Below, piece by piece: positions 10,671 through 23,553 of a stretch of 64,000 bases of DNA; position 1 is the first letter of the stretch, and the number at the start of each line of letters is the position of its first letter. The position numbers were made by a program, and so were the translations under genes. The notes below the pieces were generated by a model. That model searched no databases. It saw only the letters and a program-made list of their open reading frames with translations, and was not told the DNA's origin. This DNA is from Rhabditophanes sp. KR3021 (taxonomy: Eukaryota > Nematoda > Chromadorea > Rhabditida > Alloionematidae): positions 868,001 through 932,000 of the forward strand of contig CAUJLY010000004.1 in the NCBI GenBank assembly GCA_963281155.1. Reading direction: 5' to 3'.

Positions 10671-12785
10671 TTAATCGCTCTTAACTTTTACACTCCTTAA
10701 ATTAAAGATCACCGAAATTAATTTGGCAACGACTTTAAAAGAAATATAAATTAAAGCTAATAATGTTAAAATAAACGGTACAATAATATCTAGCAAATAA
10801 TAAACGATAAAGGACTGATTTTTGCTTTCTAAATCAAGCATCGGTAGTTTCTTGAACTCACAGGCAAATTCAATATGTTTCACCAACAATTCTTTGGAGC
10901 TAATTGGACGATTATTAAGCATCTTTGATAGTTGTAAAGAGGATGCTTTGATTTCCTCGTTATGTAGAACTTTGAGAATATATTCTTTCAATTTAAATGG
11001 ATGAATTAAGTCAGCTTTGTCCATAACAACCCCGATGTTAGCTCTGGTGACTAAGGCTGCGTTGTGAATTTGATCTCCGAAAATGGGAATTACTAGAGCA
11101 CTTTTTGCACGATAGGCTAATTCCGTAATACTATTCATACCACCTAAAAAGGTTATTAATGATATTTAAGGAACTCCTTACCATGGGTAATAAACATCGA
11201 CAACTTCTCATGATTAAGCAAATCATTTTGGGGAACCCATTTAGACAAAACTAAATTATCAACCTTCTCTATAACGCCATCTTCTGGTGTTTCATACTTC
11301 CAAACAAAAGTAGCGTTAGGCATAGATTTAATTACTTCAACAATTGCCTTTTGCATTTGCGAAGGCATTTTAGAACTTTTTGCTAATGATCCGAAAGAAA
11401 TTAGGATAGTGTCTTTTCGTTTGTTTAAGATACCAGTCCAATAGATGGATAATTCTTGTGGTTCTGGCATACCCATTCCACTGATTTCAATCATTTTTGG
11501 TGCTTTCGGACTAGGAAATTCAAGGAAAGGATGCGAATTAATAAAAAAAAATGAAGCATCTTGGAGATCTTTTTCGCCATTGAAAAAATCTTTTCCATAA
11601 ATTGCATTGACTTCCCTTTCTCCCATAAACCGTTCTCTATTATATGCAAAAAAAAGTTTTGAAAAAATGAATGAAGCTAAATTCTTGGCTCTTTCACCAT
11701 AATTCATTTTATCCAAATAGTTAGACATCATCACGGGCATATAACTTGCCGAATGAGCCACTCCAAACAAACCGTAATGACTCTCTACAACAGGGAGAAA
11801 TAAATTATAAATCATTAAATACGAATCTGAGTTAGGTTGCCCGAAAAAACTGGATTCATTGGTTTAATATTGGCAAAGTTACAATAATTTAAAAAGAGAC
11901 TCCTAATTATTAACCTACCCTGTAAGCATGTGGCGGCTCCAACGGAGAAAGCAGGAATATTCCACACTTTGAACATAGCAACCATGTAAATATTGAATAC
12001 TTCCGTGTAGGCAAAATCGAACTTTTCTTTCAACACAAAGTCGGTTAAATGTTTGTCACGAATAATTGAACTTCTCGTTAATTCTTGTGCACGGAAAAAA
12101 GTTTCAAACATCTATAAGCAATTTGATTAAAAAACCAAGCCATCAAATCATTACGTTGAATTGAGTTATAGGATCATCAGTCATATTCCACATCTGGTCT
12201 TTCAAAGGATTCAAAGTCAAAAGACGAACAGCTTCGAGATTTGGCTCAATTTGATAAATTCTTGCTTTCTTAGCTCCTTTATGTTTGATGTCTAAGTCCA
12301 TATCAACAACTAAAACAACAACTTCATGCCCTGCATCAACTAAAGCATCAGCAATTAGGGATGCATATTGGACGTGGCTAAAAGTACATTTTAATTTCTG
12401 TTTAGATCAACTAGACTATGGACATGAGGAATATAATAGACCGGCTTTTTAACAAATTACAAAATATAAAAGTCATTTAACTTCCCGACTTTACTGTCAA
12501 TAATAAAAAATACTTAAAACTAATAGGTACAAACACAATACAATATTAAATAAAAGACGTAACACAAAACTTCAACTGTATGATGAGAATATAAAATGTT
12601 AGAGATTCACATTAAAAACGAGGTTTGGCAAACATTTCTACCAGGATAAATGACAGAATAGAAACATCAAAAGCACCAATCTCTTACCTGTGACCGAATT
12701 TGGGATTATATATTAATATTTTGTATGGTTGAATAGCGACAACAATAGATAATACTAGTAATAGTAAATTAACAAATTTAGTCAT
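10671..12785 (-). CDS. UDP-glucuronosyltransferase A of the cluster
   Basis: Five exons: 12785-12688, 12377-12155, 12111-11919, 11784-11182 and 11143-10671; 529 residues, usual for the family. It starts with a signal peptide (MTKFVNLLLL...) followed by KILIYNPKFGHSH, which holds the position of the catalytic-base histidine in UGTs. The donor-binding signature WVPQNDLLNHEKL, then FITHGGMNSITE, spans about residues 351-378. Near the C-terminus SFIVYYLLDIIVPFI begins a membrane helix, and the tail ends KVKSD. Known role: transfers glucuronic acid or glucose from a UDP-sugar to small lipophilic molecules on the lumenal face of the ER, in detoxification and hormone clearance. It differs from its two neighbours by a long first intron of about 310 bp. 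Confidence 0.85.
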
Positions 12786-13285
12786 GTTTGATTAAAGTTG
12801 ATTAATAAATAAATGTGTCCCTTTAAGTATCAAATCCTTATCTAGTTTAGACAAAGGACACAAATAGAGACATAAGTATGGTTGTCATGTGAATGTTTAA
12901 ACTATATATGGCTAGGATTATTCGATCAGTCTATTTCAAAAAATGGGACCGAATAAAGGTAAGATGGCCATAAGTTGGGAATTGGTTCTGTTTTGAAATG
13001 TTATAGTTCTAGTTTGTACTTTTTGTGATTTTTTAATAACCCCCACTAAATCTGAATCGGCTTTGTGCTTGTGTGTAATGTTTAAATTTGCGATAGTAAT
13101 CTTGAAGTTAGGAATTACCTTTTTTGAATACTACGCGTCTTATTTTCTAATAATAGTTACTACTTTTAATAAAAGGAAAATCATCTGATGCTATAATTAT
13201 GATGTGATCACTACAAGAATACATTATAAAGTTTATTACAAAAAAGATTAAAGGTAATAATATAATTTATAATACAACGATTCAT
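12786..13285. other. Spacer upstream of UGT A
   Basis: About 500 bp containing the promoter side of UGT A and the 3' flank of UGT B. No coding potential seen. Confidence 0.35.
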
Positions 13286-15010
13286 TTATTCAACCTTAAG
13301 CTTGGTAGATGATATGAATTTTGAATAGAAATTACAACATAATTTTTTGATGACGTAAATAGAACCAAAGAATAAAGTTGATATGAATAAGAAGAAGGGG
13401 ATAATTATATCCAATAAATAATAAACAATAAAGGACTGATTTTTGCTTTCCAAATCAAGCATTGGAAGTTTCTTGAATTCACAAGCGAATGTAAAATGTT
13501 TTACGAGTAATTCTTTTGAACTTATTGGGCGGTTTTTTATCATCTTTGACAATTTGGCGCCTGTTTCTTTAAATTCAGCATTATTAAGAACTTTGAGGAT
13601 ATTTTGTTTGAATATGTGAGATTTGAATAAATCATTTTTATCCATGACTATCCCAATATTAGCTCTTTCGACGAGTGCGGCATTGTGAAGTTGATCTCCA
13701 AATACCGGAATGATCAAAGCCCTTTTCCCACCAGCTGCCAATTCGGTAATGCTGTTCATTCCTCCTTGAAAACATTATTAATGGCATTAAAATTAAAGAC
13801 AAAAATACCATGGGTAATAAACATCGACAACTTCTCATGATTAAGCAGATCATTTTGTGGAACCCATTTTGATAGAATTAGATTGTCTAATTTCGGAATC
13901 AAACCATCTTCGGGCGTTTCATACTTAAAAATAAAAGTAACCTCAGGTAAAGACTTAATAGCATCTACAATGCTTTTCTTCATAGAAGCTGGCATCATTG
14001 AACTTTTAGCTATAGACCCAAATGATATTAAAATAGTATTCTTCTTTCTATTCAAAATATCAAGCCATTCTTTGGACAATTCTTGGGGTTTAGCAACTCC
14101 TATTCCACCAATTTCAATCATTTTGGGAGTCTTTGGCGTTGGAACTTCAAGGAATGGATGTGAATTAATGAAGAAAAAAGAAGCATCAGACAGGTCTCTT
14201 TCGGCATTAAAGAAATCTTTTCCGTAAATTGCATTAATTCCCTCAACCCCGAATAGTTTTTCCCGGCAATACCAAAAGAATCCTTTCGAAAATAAGAACG
14301 TTCCCACATTCTTAACTCTTTCAATGTAATTCATTTTGTCTGTGAAGCTACTCATTAAAGCTGAAAATATTAACACTTTAAGGCTGGAATGCTATATTTA
14401 CCTGGCATGTGACTAGGAGCAAATGGCAACCCAAAGATTGAGTAATGCCCGTCATTTAAACATGTCGCCACTCCAACGGCAAATGCTGGCATTTTCCATG
14501 CTTTAAACATAGCAATCATGTAAGCGTTGAAAATTTCAGTATAAGCAAAATCGAATTTTTCGTTAAGTACGAAGTCGGTTAATTCTTTGTCGTTCATTAA
14601 AGTATTCCTAGTTAATTCTTGGGCATCGAAGAAGGAATTAAACATCTATAAAAGATTATCATAAAATTAGTTACTAATAAATTATTTACCTCAAATTGAA
14701 TAGTAGGATCATCTGAAATATTCCACATTTGATGTTTGACAGGACTTTCAGTCATAAGTCTGATTGCTTCCGGATTGCCTCGAACTTCATGAATACGAGC
14801 TTTACTAGACTCTTGGTCATTAATATCCAAGTCCATATCAACGACTAAAACCACCACTTCATGACCAGCTTCCACTAAAGCATCAGCAATATGGTTGCAA
14901 AATTGATAATGGCTGTGAGCAAATTTAGGATTGTATATTAATATTTTATAGGGTTCGATTAGAACAATAGAAGATAGTAATAATAAAAGTAAGTAAATAG
15001 ATTTAGTCAT
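13286..15010 (-). CDS. UDP-glucuronosyltransferase B of the cluster
   Basis: Four exons: 15010-14690, 14645-14402, 14360-13809 and 13764-13286; 531 residues. I chose the Met at 15010 (MTKSIYLLLL) rather than 15037 because it lines up with the start of UGT A and gives a proper signal peptide; the first coding blocks of A and B then have identical length. KILIYNPKFAHSH, WVPQNDLLNHEKL and FITHGGMNSITEL are present, as are the C-terminal membrane helix (SFIVYYLLDIIIPFFLF) and a KLKVE end. The long first intron of UGT A is absent. Function and topology are as for UGT A: an ER enzyme conjugating UDP-sugar to lipophilic acceptors. Substrate cannot be told from sequence. Confidence 0.85.
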
Positions 15011-15563
15011 TTTCAATATTCTACTTACAACATTCACTCTTTAAAATAAAAATGGGGTTAGAAAGTGAGTATTTTATCAATGTCGCTAACATTAAAATTG
15101 TCGATGTACATAAATGGGTAAATAAATACTTGAATTATGCAACTATATTTTAGTTTATTAAATTGAGCTTTTTAGTTCATTGGTGTGATGTATCTACGAG
15201 AGACGTTCTAAAAAAGTTGCAGTAGTTGTGATTAATCATTCGAAATGTAAAAATGAATAATGACAGAAAGTATAGGTGTTGTATTAGTTGACATTGTGGG
15301 GAAGAATTTTGCAAAATTTTGATAAAAGTAAATATAACCCAGTCTAATTTTATAATGATTGATGTCGACATGAAAAAAATGTTATATACAAGAGAATTAA
15401 ATGGTACACTTTTGTGTTAATAAATGCAAGATAACAAAATTGTAAACTTTTACATAAATAAGAGAATTAAATTGGTACACTTTCCTGTCAATGAATAAAT
15501 AAAGAACACAATTTTAGAACATTTTCTTGCTAAAATAGAGTGTAGTTATTAAAGATATTTTAT
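15011..15563. other. Spacer with a short tandem duplication
   Basis: About 550 bp between UGT B and UGT C. It holds a roughly 70-bp imperfect tandem duplication (see 15391-15530) and no convincing ORF. Confidence 0.35.
15391..15530. repeat. 70-bp imperfect tandem duplication
   Basis: The string agagaattaaa followed by ttggtacactttt-like sequence occurs at 15391 and again at 15461, and similarity continues for most of the period. It is a simple local duplication with no sign of mobility. Confidence 0.5.
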
Positions 15564-17295
15564 TTATTCAACTTTATGTTTAGTTGATCTAATAATTGTT
15601 AGTAATATCTTTTTGAAAACGTAGAAAGCACCTGCAAATAAAGCAATTAAAAGTAAAATGAAAGGCACAATAATATCTAATAAATAATAAACAATGAAAG
15701 ACTGATTTCTGCTTTCTAAATCAAGCATAGTTAAGTTTGGAAATTGACAGGCAAATTCGAAATGTTTGACTAGTAAGTCTTCAGAACTAATTGGACGTTT
15801 CTGGAGCATTTGTGATAATTTATAGGCATTTTCCTTGAATTCATTACTGTGTAAAACTGTCATTACATTATTTTCGAATTTCTGAGCATCTTTTAGATCA
15901 TTCTTGTTCATAACTAAACCGATCTTAGTTCTTGTTACTAGTTCGACATTTTTCAATTGATCGCCAAAGATACCAATGGCCAGCGTTCTCTTCCCTCTAA
16001 AGGCTAATTCAGTGATACTATTCATTCCACCTTAAAAATATTTTTAATAATATTGAAGTTAAAAGTAAATGATTTACCATGCGTAACGAACATCGACAAC
16101 TTCTCATGATTAAGCAAATCATTTTGTGGAACCCATTTAGATAGAATTAAATTGTCTAACTTCGGAATCAAACCATCTTCGGGCGTCTCATACTTCCAAA
16201 TAAAATTAATCTCGGTCCTTTTTCTAATAGTCTCGATAATAGAATTCTTCATAATAGCTGGCATTCTATGACTTTTACAAACTGTTCCAAAACTAATCAA
16301 AACAGTATTTTCCCTTTGATGCAAAATACCTAACCAATATTCATTTAATTCCTTCGGTTTTTTAATTCCAATCCCACCTACTTCAATCATTTTAGCTGAT
16401 TTAGGAAACGGGATTTCAAGGAATGGATGTGAATTGGCAAAAATGAAAGAAGAAGCTGCCGCTTCTCTTCTATAATCAAATGCATCTTCTCCGTAAATGG
16501 AATTAAAATATATCTCAGAAGACATTTCCTCTCTAATTAATTGATAAAAGTATGTGCAAAACATAAAAGTACCCAAGTTGATAACTCTTTCCTTGTAACT
16601 CATTTTATCTGAATAGGCGAGCATCTGCATTGGTTGGTAAGAAGGAGCTGCAGCTATACCAAAAATAGAATAATGTAGATCAAACATTGCGGTTGCAGTC
16701 CCGATTCCGTAAGGAATTTTCCACACTTTGAAGAGGCCTAACATGTAGAAGTTGAATGCTTCTGTGTATGCGAAGTCGAATTTTTGTTCAAGTACCCACT
16801 TCGATAAGTTCTTATTTTCAATCATTCTCCGGCCTTGTAAATGTTGGGCATTAATGAGGCTTTTGAGCATCTTAAAAGTAAAGATTTATTTGATTAATTA
16901 AAATAAACATTTATTTATATAATCAAGACAAACCTCTGCTTGGGCCATTGAATCTTCCTCCATTTCCCACATCACATTATTCATTGTGTTATTAGTCAAC
17001 ATATCTGCAACCACTGGATCAGATTCAAGTTTATGAATCTTTGCTACATGAAAGCCATTTCCTCTAATTTCTAAATCCATGTCAACTGAAATGACATGAA
17101 CGTCATGTCCCTAAATAATAAATAACTATAAAAACAACAACACCACCTATACGTTACTCTTTCAGCCAGGATATCTGCAATGCGGCCGTTAAAATTGGCA
17201 TGTGAGTAACCGAACTTCGGGTTATACACTAATATCTTATAGGGCTTGATTATAACAAGAAAAGATAATAATATGAAGAAAAGACCTTTCATCAT
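15564..17295 (-). CDS. UDP-glucuronosyltransferase C of the cluster
   Basis: Four exons: 17295-17158, 17110-16934, 16870-16078 and 16030-15564; 524 residues. The start MMKGLFFILLSF aligns with the MTK starts of the other copies; an upstream in-frame Met at 17304 is possible. KILVYNPKFGYSH, WVPQNDLLNHEKL and FVTHGGMNSITEL are present, with a C-terminal membrane helix and a KHKVE tail. It is the most divergent of the three (AERGHDVHVISVDMDL instead of EAGHEVVVLVVDMDL). It lacks the intron splitting the central exon of A and B and has instead an intron inside the N-terminal domain. Role as for A and B. The order and shared strand indicate successive tandem duplication. Confidence 0.85.
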
Positions 17296-18427
17296 AAAAC
17301 ACATATAAAGTCATTAACTGTATTGTATTTAAAGAAGATGCTTATCACCAGTCTGTATCGTTGAATGCACTATTGTATCAAAATTATTTTATATTGTAGC
17401 TGGAGAACAATTAAATATTTTTTAGTTAATGATAAGAATTATTTTTATAGCTGATTGTGGTTAGTTTGTTTATTCACTGGTGGTGGAATTAGTAAAATAT
17501 ATGTTGTTCCGTGTTTAAATGAGTTTTCTTATCAAATATTTACACAATATCAATTTTATTCGAATTTGGATAAATTAGATAATATATGGCAAACCTTAGG
17601 AGAACGTAAAGACGTATTAACGTTGGGGCATAATATATAGTAGGATGTTTCGAGAGCTGGTGAAGACGATGCTCATATAATATCGACCAATCATGAAATT
17701 TTACTTTAATTATCATTATTACAAATGACTGAATCACCCAGGAATAATATTCATCACGAGCCTACTGCAGAACATATGTTTGATAACAGTGTATAATGTA
17801 ATTTGAACGTGGTCACAAATGAATTCACCATTTTCAGGAACTCTGTTGTTAATTAATTATCATAATTTGGATTATAGAGTGTGATAAACACTGTTGAATA
17901 TTGTTTATGTTTTATTTTTGACTCATTTCAATAAGATGGATATGTTCATTACTATTTTACAATGGAAGAAGTGACTCGAGAGTAATAAAATGAATACTAT
18001 TTTATAATTATAAAACTGCGGTATTTATAGTCAATCCTTTATTCTGTAGTATTTAATTGAGAAAATAGGTTGTGCTTTGCTCTGAGCTAAATATTTGGAT
18101 TAAGGCTAATTTCAAGCACGTATCTCCTAATATATTAATGATCTTTCAGAGCAGCATCTTCGTGTAAAGACAATAAAGATGCGTGTTCATTCATTGAAAA
18201 TTCGGAATCAATACAAAAAATTATTAAGCGCACGGACTGAAATGGATTCATATATAGACGCCTTAATTACACTTTTTATATCCATTTAGTAGGCTATTGA
18301 GTTCTCTACAAAACTGTTTTGTTGTTATGATCTCCTCAATTATAATGCAACACCGAGACAAGTATATGCATATTAATTTTGTTTTATTCAACAATATTTC
18401 ACATTACATTAAATTTATACATACTAC
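17296..18427. other. Intergenic, no gene seen
   Basis: About 1.1 kb of AT-rich DNA between UGT C and the 3' end of the pyruvate carboxylase gene. The small ORFs at 17455-17640 and 17540-17737 have no supporting features. Confidence 0.4.
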
Positions 18428-21400
18428 TTATTCAATATCAATTACAAGATCCCCTGCATTAAGCGCATCCCCTTTAGCTACATAAATCTCCTTAATAGTT
18501 CCAGCCATAGGACTATCAACAGTAATTTCCATCTTCATTGCTGAAATGACAAATAGAGGTGTCTTGGCTGTTATGACATCTCCCTTCTTCACTTTGATGT
18601 CAACTAGTTCTCCTTTAATGGCAGCTCCTACTGATCCCTTATTATCTGGAATAGCTTTAGGTCTAGATACGATGCTTTTGGTTGCTTCTTGGTCGGTGAC
18701 ATATATAGTTCTGGCTTGGCCATTCATTTCGAAGTAAACTTCTCTTTCTCCTTTATCGTTGAGATAACCATTGGCAAGGTACTTAACAATCAAGGTTTTT
18801 CCTTTTTCTAATTCAATATCGCATTGCTCTGCCACACTTAAGCCTTCTAAAAATACCTTAGTTGGCAGTTTATCTACTGGACCATACGTTTGTCTGAATT
18901 GTTCAAATTCATCAAATTCTTTTGGAAACATGCATGATGATAATACATCAACTTCACGCAATGAACGGCCATGCTTAATTTCAAGATCAGTCTTTAATTG
19001 ATCTAAATCAATTGCCTTAGAATAGTTTGATGGAGGACCACTGAGCTTTGGTTTTCCTTTTAATACTTTAGCTCTTAATTCTTCATTAAAACCATATGGT
19101 CCTTCCCCAAGCCATCCTTGGAAGTATTCAACGACTGATTTGGGGAAGTTCAACTCAGCTGCTTCTTCAATTATTTGCTCCTTGGTTAAGCCTTGCTGCG
19201 TCATGAATTGAGCGAGATCACCCACCATTTTAGAGGATGGAGTAACTTTAATGATATCTCCAAGAACCTCATTAGCCTCAGCATACTTTTGCTTTACCTC
19301 CTCAAACTTATCCCCTAATCCAAGAGAAAAGGATTGGAACTGGAGATTAGTAAATTGGCCTCCCGGAATTTGGTGCTTGAAAACGTCGGAGTTGCCTGAT
19401 TTCATTGTCTTCGTACATTCGAATGGTGCATACAATTGTCTAGTAGACTCCCAATAAGCATTGTACTTGCTAATTGACTCCATGCTTAACCCAGTATCCA
19501 AAGGACTTTCCTCCAAAGAAGCAACTAAAGCACCCAAGGAAGGTTGAGAAGTCATTCCGCTCATAGAATCAATCGCAGCATCAACAACATCAGCTCCAGA
19601 TTTGGCACATTGAATCAAAGTAGCTACTCCACATCCTGAAATTTGATAAAAGATTGATGTAAAAAGGTGATTCATAACCAATCTTACCTGATGTATCATG
19701 AGTATGGACGTGAATTGGCATTTCAGGGAATTTATTTCTCAAAGTTCCAATCAAGATTTCAGCTGCTTGAGGTTTTAGTTGACCCGCCATATCCTTTATA
19801 CAGAGAATATTTGCTCCAGCTTTAACCAATTCCTCGGCTAATTTAACGTAGTATTCAAGATTATACTGCTTGCGAGTTGGGTCGGCTACATTGCCAGTGT
19901 AACAGATAGTGGCTTCTATGACTCCTCCTGCATTTCCAATAGCCTCCATACCGATCTTCAAACTAGGTAAGTAATTAAGGCAGTCAAAGACCCTGAAAAT
20001 ATCAATTCCGGACTTGAATGCTAATTCGGTGAATTTGTTGACTACATTAGTGGGATAGTTTGAATAGCCTAAAGCATTACTACCGCGAATCAACATTTGG
20101 AAAGGGATGTTTGGGATGGCTTCACGTAATTGTACCAATCTATCCCATGGGCATTCATGTAAGAATCTCATACTGACATCTGAAGTTGGAAACATTAGTA
20201 TGGGTGTGATTTTGCAATAAACTTACCAAACGTCGCACCTCCCCAACATTCTAAGGAAAAAAGGTTGCTCATGTTGTGGCTGACAAAAGGGGCAATTTTT
20301 AACATATCATAAGATCTCAATCTAGTAGCCAGCAGACTTTGATGCGCATCTCTGAAAGTTGTGTCTGTGATTAAACAGCCTTGGTGTCTCCTTAGGGTTT
20401 GGGCAAATTTTTGTGGCCCTTGCTTTAATAAAAGGTCGCGGAATCCTTTTGGTGGTGGCTGATTTTTGATTGAAGGAACTGGTGGCTTTACATCCTTTGG
20501 ACTATCTCCAGTAACTAATGGCGTCATTGGGCCATTGACACGAACTTCTCCCAAATACTTTAACAGCTTTTGAGCTCTGTTTTGACTAGGCACAAATTTG
20601 AATAATTCTGGATTTTCATCAATGAAGAAAGTATCTACACTCCCATCAATGAATTTTGGTTGCTTGAGCACATTCAGCAAGAAGGGGATATTTGTTTTGA
20701 CACCTCTAATTCTAAACTCTTTCAAAGCTCTAGTCATCTTCGAAACAGCATTGTGATGGTTACGAGCTGATGCGATGACCTTAACTAACAAACTATCGTA
20801 CTCATTATTCACAATTGCTCCTTGGAAAGCTGATGCACTATCCAATCTAATCCCCATCCCTTGCCCACTTCTATAAACCGAAATGTAGCCACTGTCGGGT
20901 TGAAATTGCTGGGCAGCATCCTCTGTCGTAATTCTGCACTGTAAGGCAGATCCATCGACTTTAATGTTTTGCTGGGTAAGCTTAATGTCTTCCAACGATT
21001 TTCCTTCAGCTACACGGATTTGGGCTTGAATTAAGTCCACTCCGGTTACTTGCTCTGTGACTGGATGTTCCACCTGGATTCTTGGATTGACCTCCATAAA
21101 GTAATGCTGATTATTTGTGTCCAGCAAAAATTCTACTGTCCCGGCATTTTCATACCCTACGTGATTTCCTAATTTGAGTGCGTCGTTTAACATTCTATCT
21201 CTAGCATCTACATCTAACATTGGTGCTGGCGCAATTTCGATTACTTTTTGGTGGCGTCTTTGAATCGAGCAGTCTCTTTCGAATAAGTGGACCAAATTTC
21301 CATGCTTATCTCCTAACAATTGGACCTCAATGTGTCTTGGCCGTTCTACATATTTCTCAACAAAAATTGAACCATCTCCAAAGGCAGAATGAGCTTCAGA

Positions 21401-22153
21401 ATAAGCTCTTTTGTAGCCATCTTCAATTTCGGCCTCGGTCTTGATGACTCTCATACCACGTCCCCCACCACCAAAAGCTGCTTTTAGAATAATTGGAAAC
21501 CCGTACTTGTTTCCAAAATCTTTGACTTCCTCAGCGCATGTCACTGTCCCGTCTGTTCCAGGGATGATATGAATTCCTGCCTCAATTGCAGCTGATCTGG
21601 CAGCTACTTTGTCTCCCATTCTTGCTAAGACAGCTGATGGGGGTCCAATAAAAGCAATACCGGCATTTTCGCAAGCTAGAGCGAAATCAGCTCTTTCACT
21701 TAGAAAGCCATACCCCTAAAAAGAAACGGTTATATTTATGATTTGAATGAGATGCATTTACGGGATGGATGGCGTCGATTTGATTTTTAAGAGCTACGTC
21801 AATAATATTGTCGATCCCTAAATAAGCTGGAATGGCGGGTAATCCTTCTCCTACTAGGTAAGATTCGTCACTTTTTAGCCTATGGATGGAGTTTTGGTCC
21901 TAAATGTTTCATTAATACATAGATGCGATTGTTTTAAAGTTACTTGTTTAGCATAAATAGAAACAGATGTCTTGTTCATTTCAGTCAAAGCTCTAAAGAC
22001 ACGAATTGCAATTTCACCTCTGTTGGCCACCATCACCTTTTTAAAATCCCTTGTAACTACTTTTTCATTTCTCTTCAAACCAGAATTTTTCCTGACTTGC
22101 AAACTAGCACCATAACGGCAAGTCCCAAGAACCTTAAGTCTTTGAACGATCAT
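18428..22153 (-). CDS. pyc-1: Pyruvate carboxylase
   Basis: Five exons: 22153-21944, 21899-21762, 21715-20227, 20179-19688 and 19635-18428; 1178 residues, matching the roughly 1175 of animal enzymes. Order: a basic mitochondrial-targeting N-terminus ([20 protein letters not shown]); biotin carboxylase from about 38 ([17 protein letters not shown]) with the Gly-rich ATP-grasp loop [13 protein letters not shown] and the [15 protein letters not shown] signature; the carboxyltransferase domain ([18 protein letters not shown], with HVHTHDTSG metal ligands); and a C-terminal biotin carrier domain with AMKME, the biotinylated Lys being about residue 1144. It converts pyruvate, bicarbonate and ATP to oxaloacetate in the mitochondrial matrix, feeding gluconeogenesis and the TCA cycle. 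All catalytic blocks are intact. Confidence 0.95.
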
Positions 22154-23553
22154 AATTGATTAAGAACACCGTCTATATCCTGAAAGTATAAAAACAATTA
22201 CCATTTGCTAAACAGACGAAACAAACAGCCAGTAAAATGGGAACCTTGAAAACACAATAACAATGAAGCGTGCACAAATGAATGCAATCTACTCCTAACC
22301 ATCAACTTAAACCAAACTATTAAGTACTGCCTTTCCTTTTGATAAATAAAGGATGGCACGCATCTCGCAACATTAAAATCCTAATAGATCAACATTTTAC
22401 TTCATCCAAAAAGATCAAAGTATTCCTAACTCAAAGTACAAACTAAGTAAAACCAAGTAAACTAAATTTTTTTCTCATTCGTGGTGGTAGGGAGATACTT
22501 TAGTTGCAGTACACACAAAACGTTCAACGAACACTTAAAAAATAAAAAGAAACGACGGTCGTCAGGTTGTTGATACTTTCTTTATAAAGTATCATGTGGT
22601 ATATTTTTTCTACGCAAAAGTTGATCTTGAATAAAATCTCAATTAATAAATAAATTGGCTAATGGCATGATTAGAGGGAAATCGACATTTTTTAAAAGAG
22701 TATAGTGTAGTCAAAAAAAATAACGTTTTTTGCACATTAATTGTTTTTGTGATGTGTATTGACAACGTATGCACATTTATATTTTTCCTACTTAGTAGCT
22801 ACAAATATAAATATGTGTTTTTTGCAAAGTCATTAACAGATACGAATAGACATGCAAGTCACAACTATAAGTTTTTAAATAACTTAACCAAATCAACCTT
22901 TCAACTAACAAAAATATTATGTATCAACAACATATTCAAATCTGTTTATTTATGCATTAATTTAATAAATATTATTTACTAATCCTTTCAATGAAATAAT
23001 AACCAACAAAACAAGTATTCCCTTATCTAATCATACTTTATTCTTCCTTTTTCTTACATATTTTTATTTAACAAAAAATCAAATTTATCATACACCAAAC
23101 ATAGTAATTTCTCATTTAAAATGACTAAAAAGCAAAACAAACAAAACCTCGAAACACATTTAAACTATTGCACGCAATGGTCACAATAATCCCTTGGTAT
23201 CACTTGATATCTACGTTTCAATTTCCTCTAGTAATTGTGGAACCATTCTGACCACAAATTTAAGCGATTCATTTATATGTACAACAAATTCATTACAAAA
23301 AGTTTAAACAAAAAATGAAATCAGATGCCACTAGAAGATGGAAATATTTTATGCTATTTTGTTGCAGACAAATCTTGGGCCTTTTTGTGATAGAGCCAAT
23401 AAGGAGAGTATTGGATGTACTTGTTCTTTTATAGTACAGGAAATTGTCAAGGCTTTTTATAATACTTTTATAAAATAAATTTATTAACTTGAACAGATAC
23501 TCTCTTATTTTATATTTAAATTTGTGGCGTCTACTATTAAATATACAACACCC
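22154..23553. other. Shared upstream region of pyc-1 and the channel gene
   Basis: About 1.4 kb between two divergently transcribed genes, so it presumably holds both promoters. It is AT-rich with scattered homopolymers. No motif was distinctive enough to name, and small ORFs are not supported. Confidence 0.4.

Noticed and set aside
13883..14227. 114-codon plus-strand ORF inside UGT B
   Set aside because: Antisense shadow of the UGT coding exon with no splice signals of its own.
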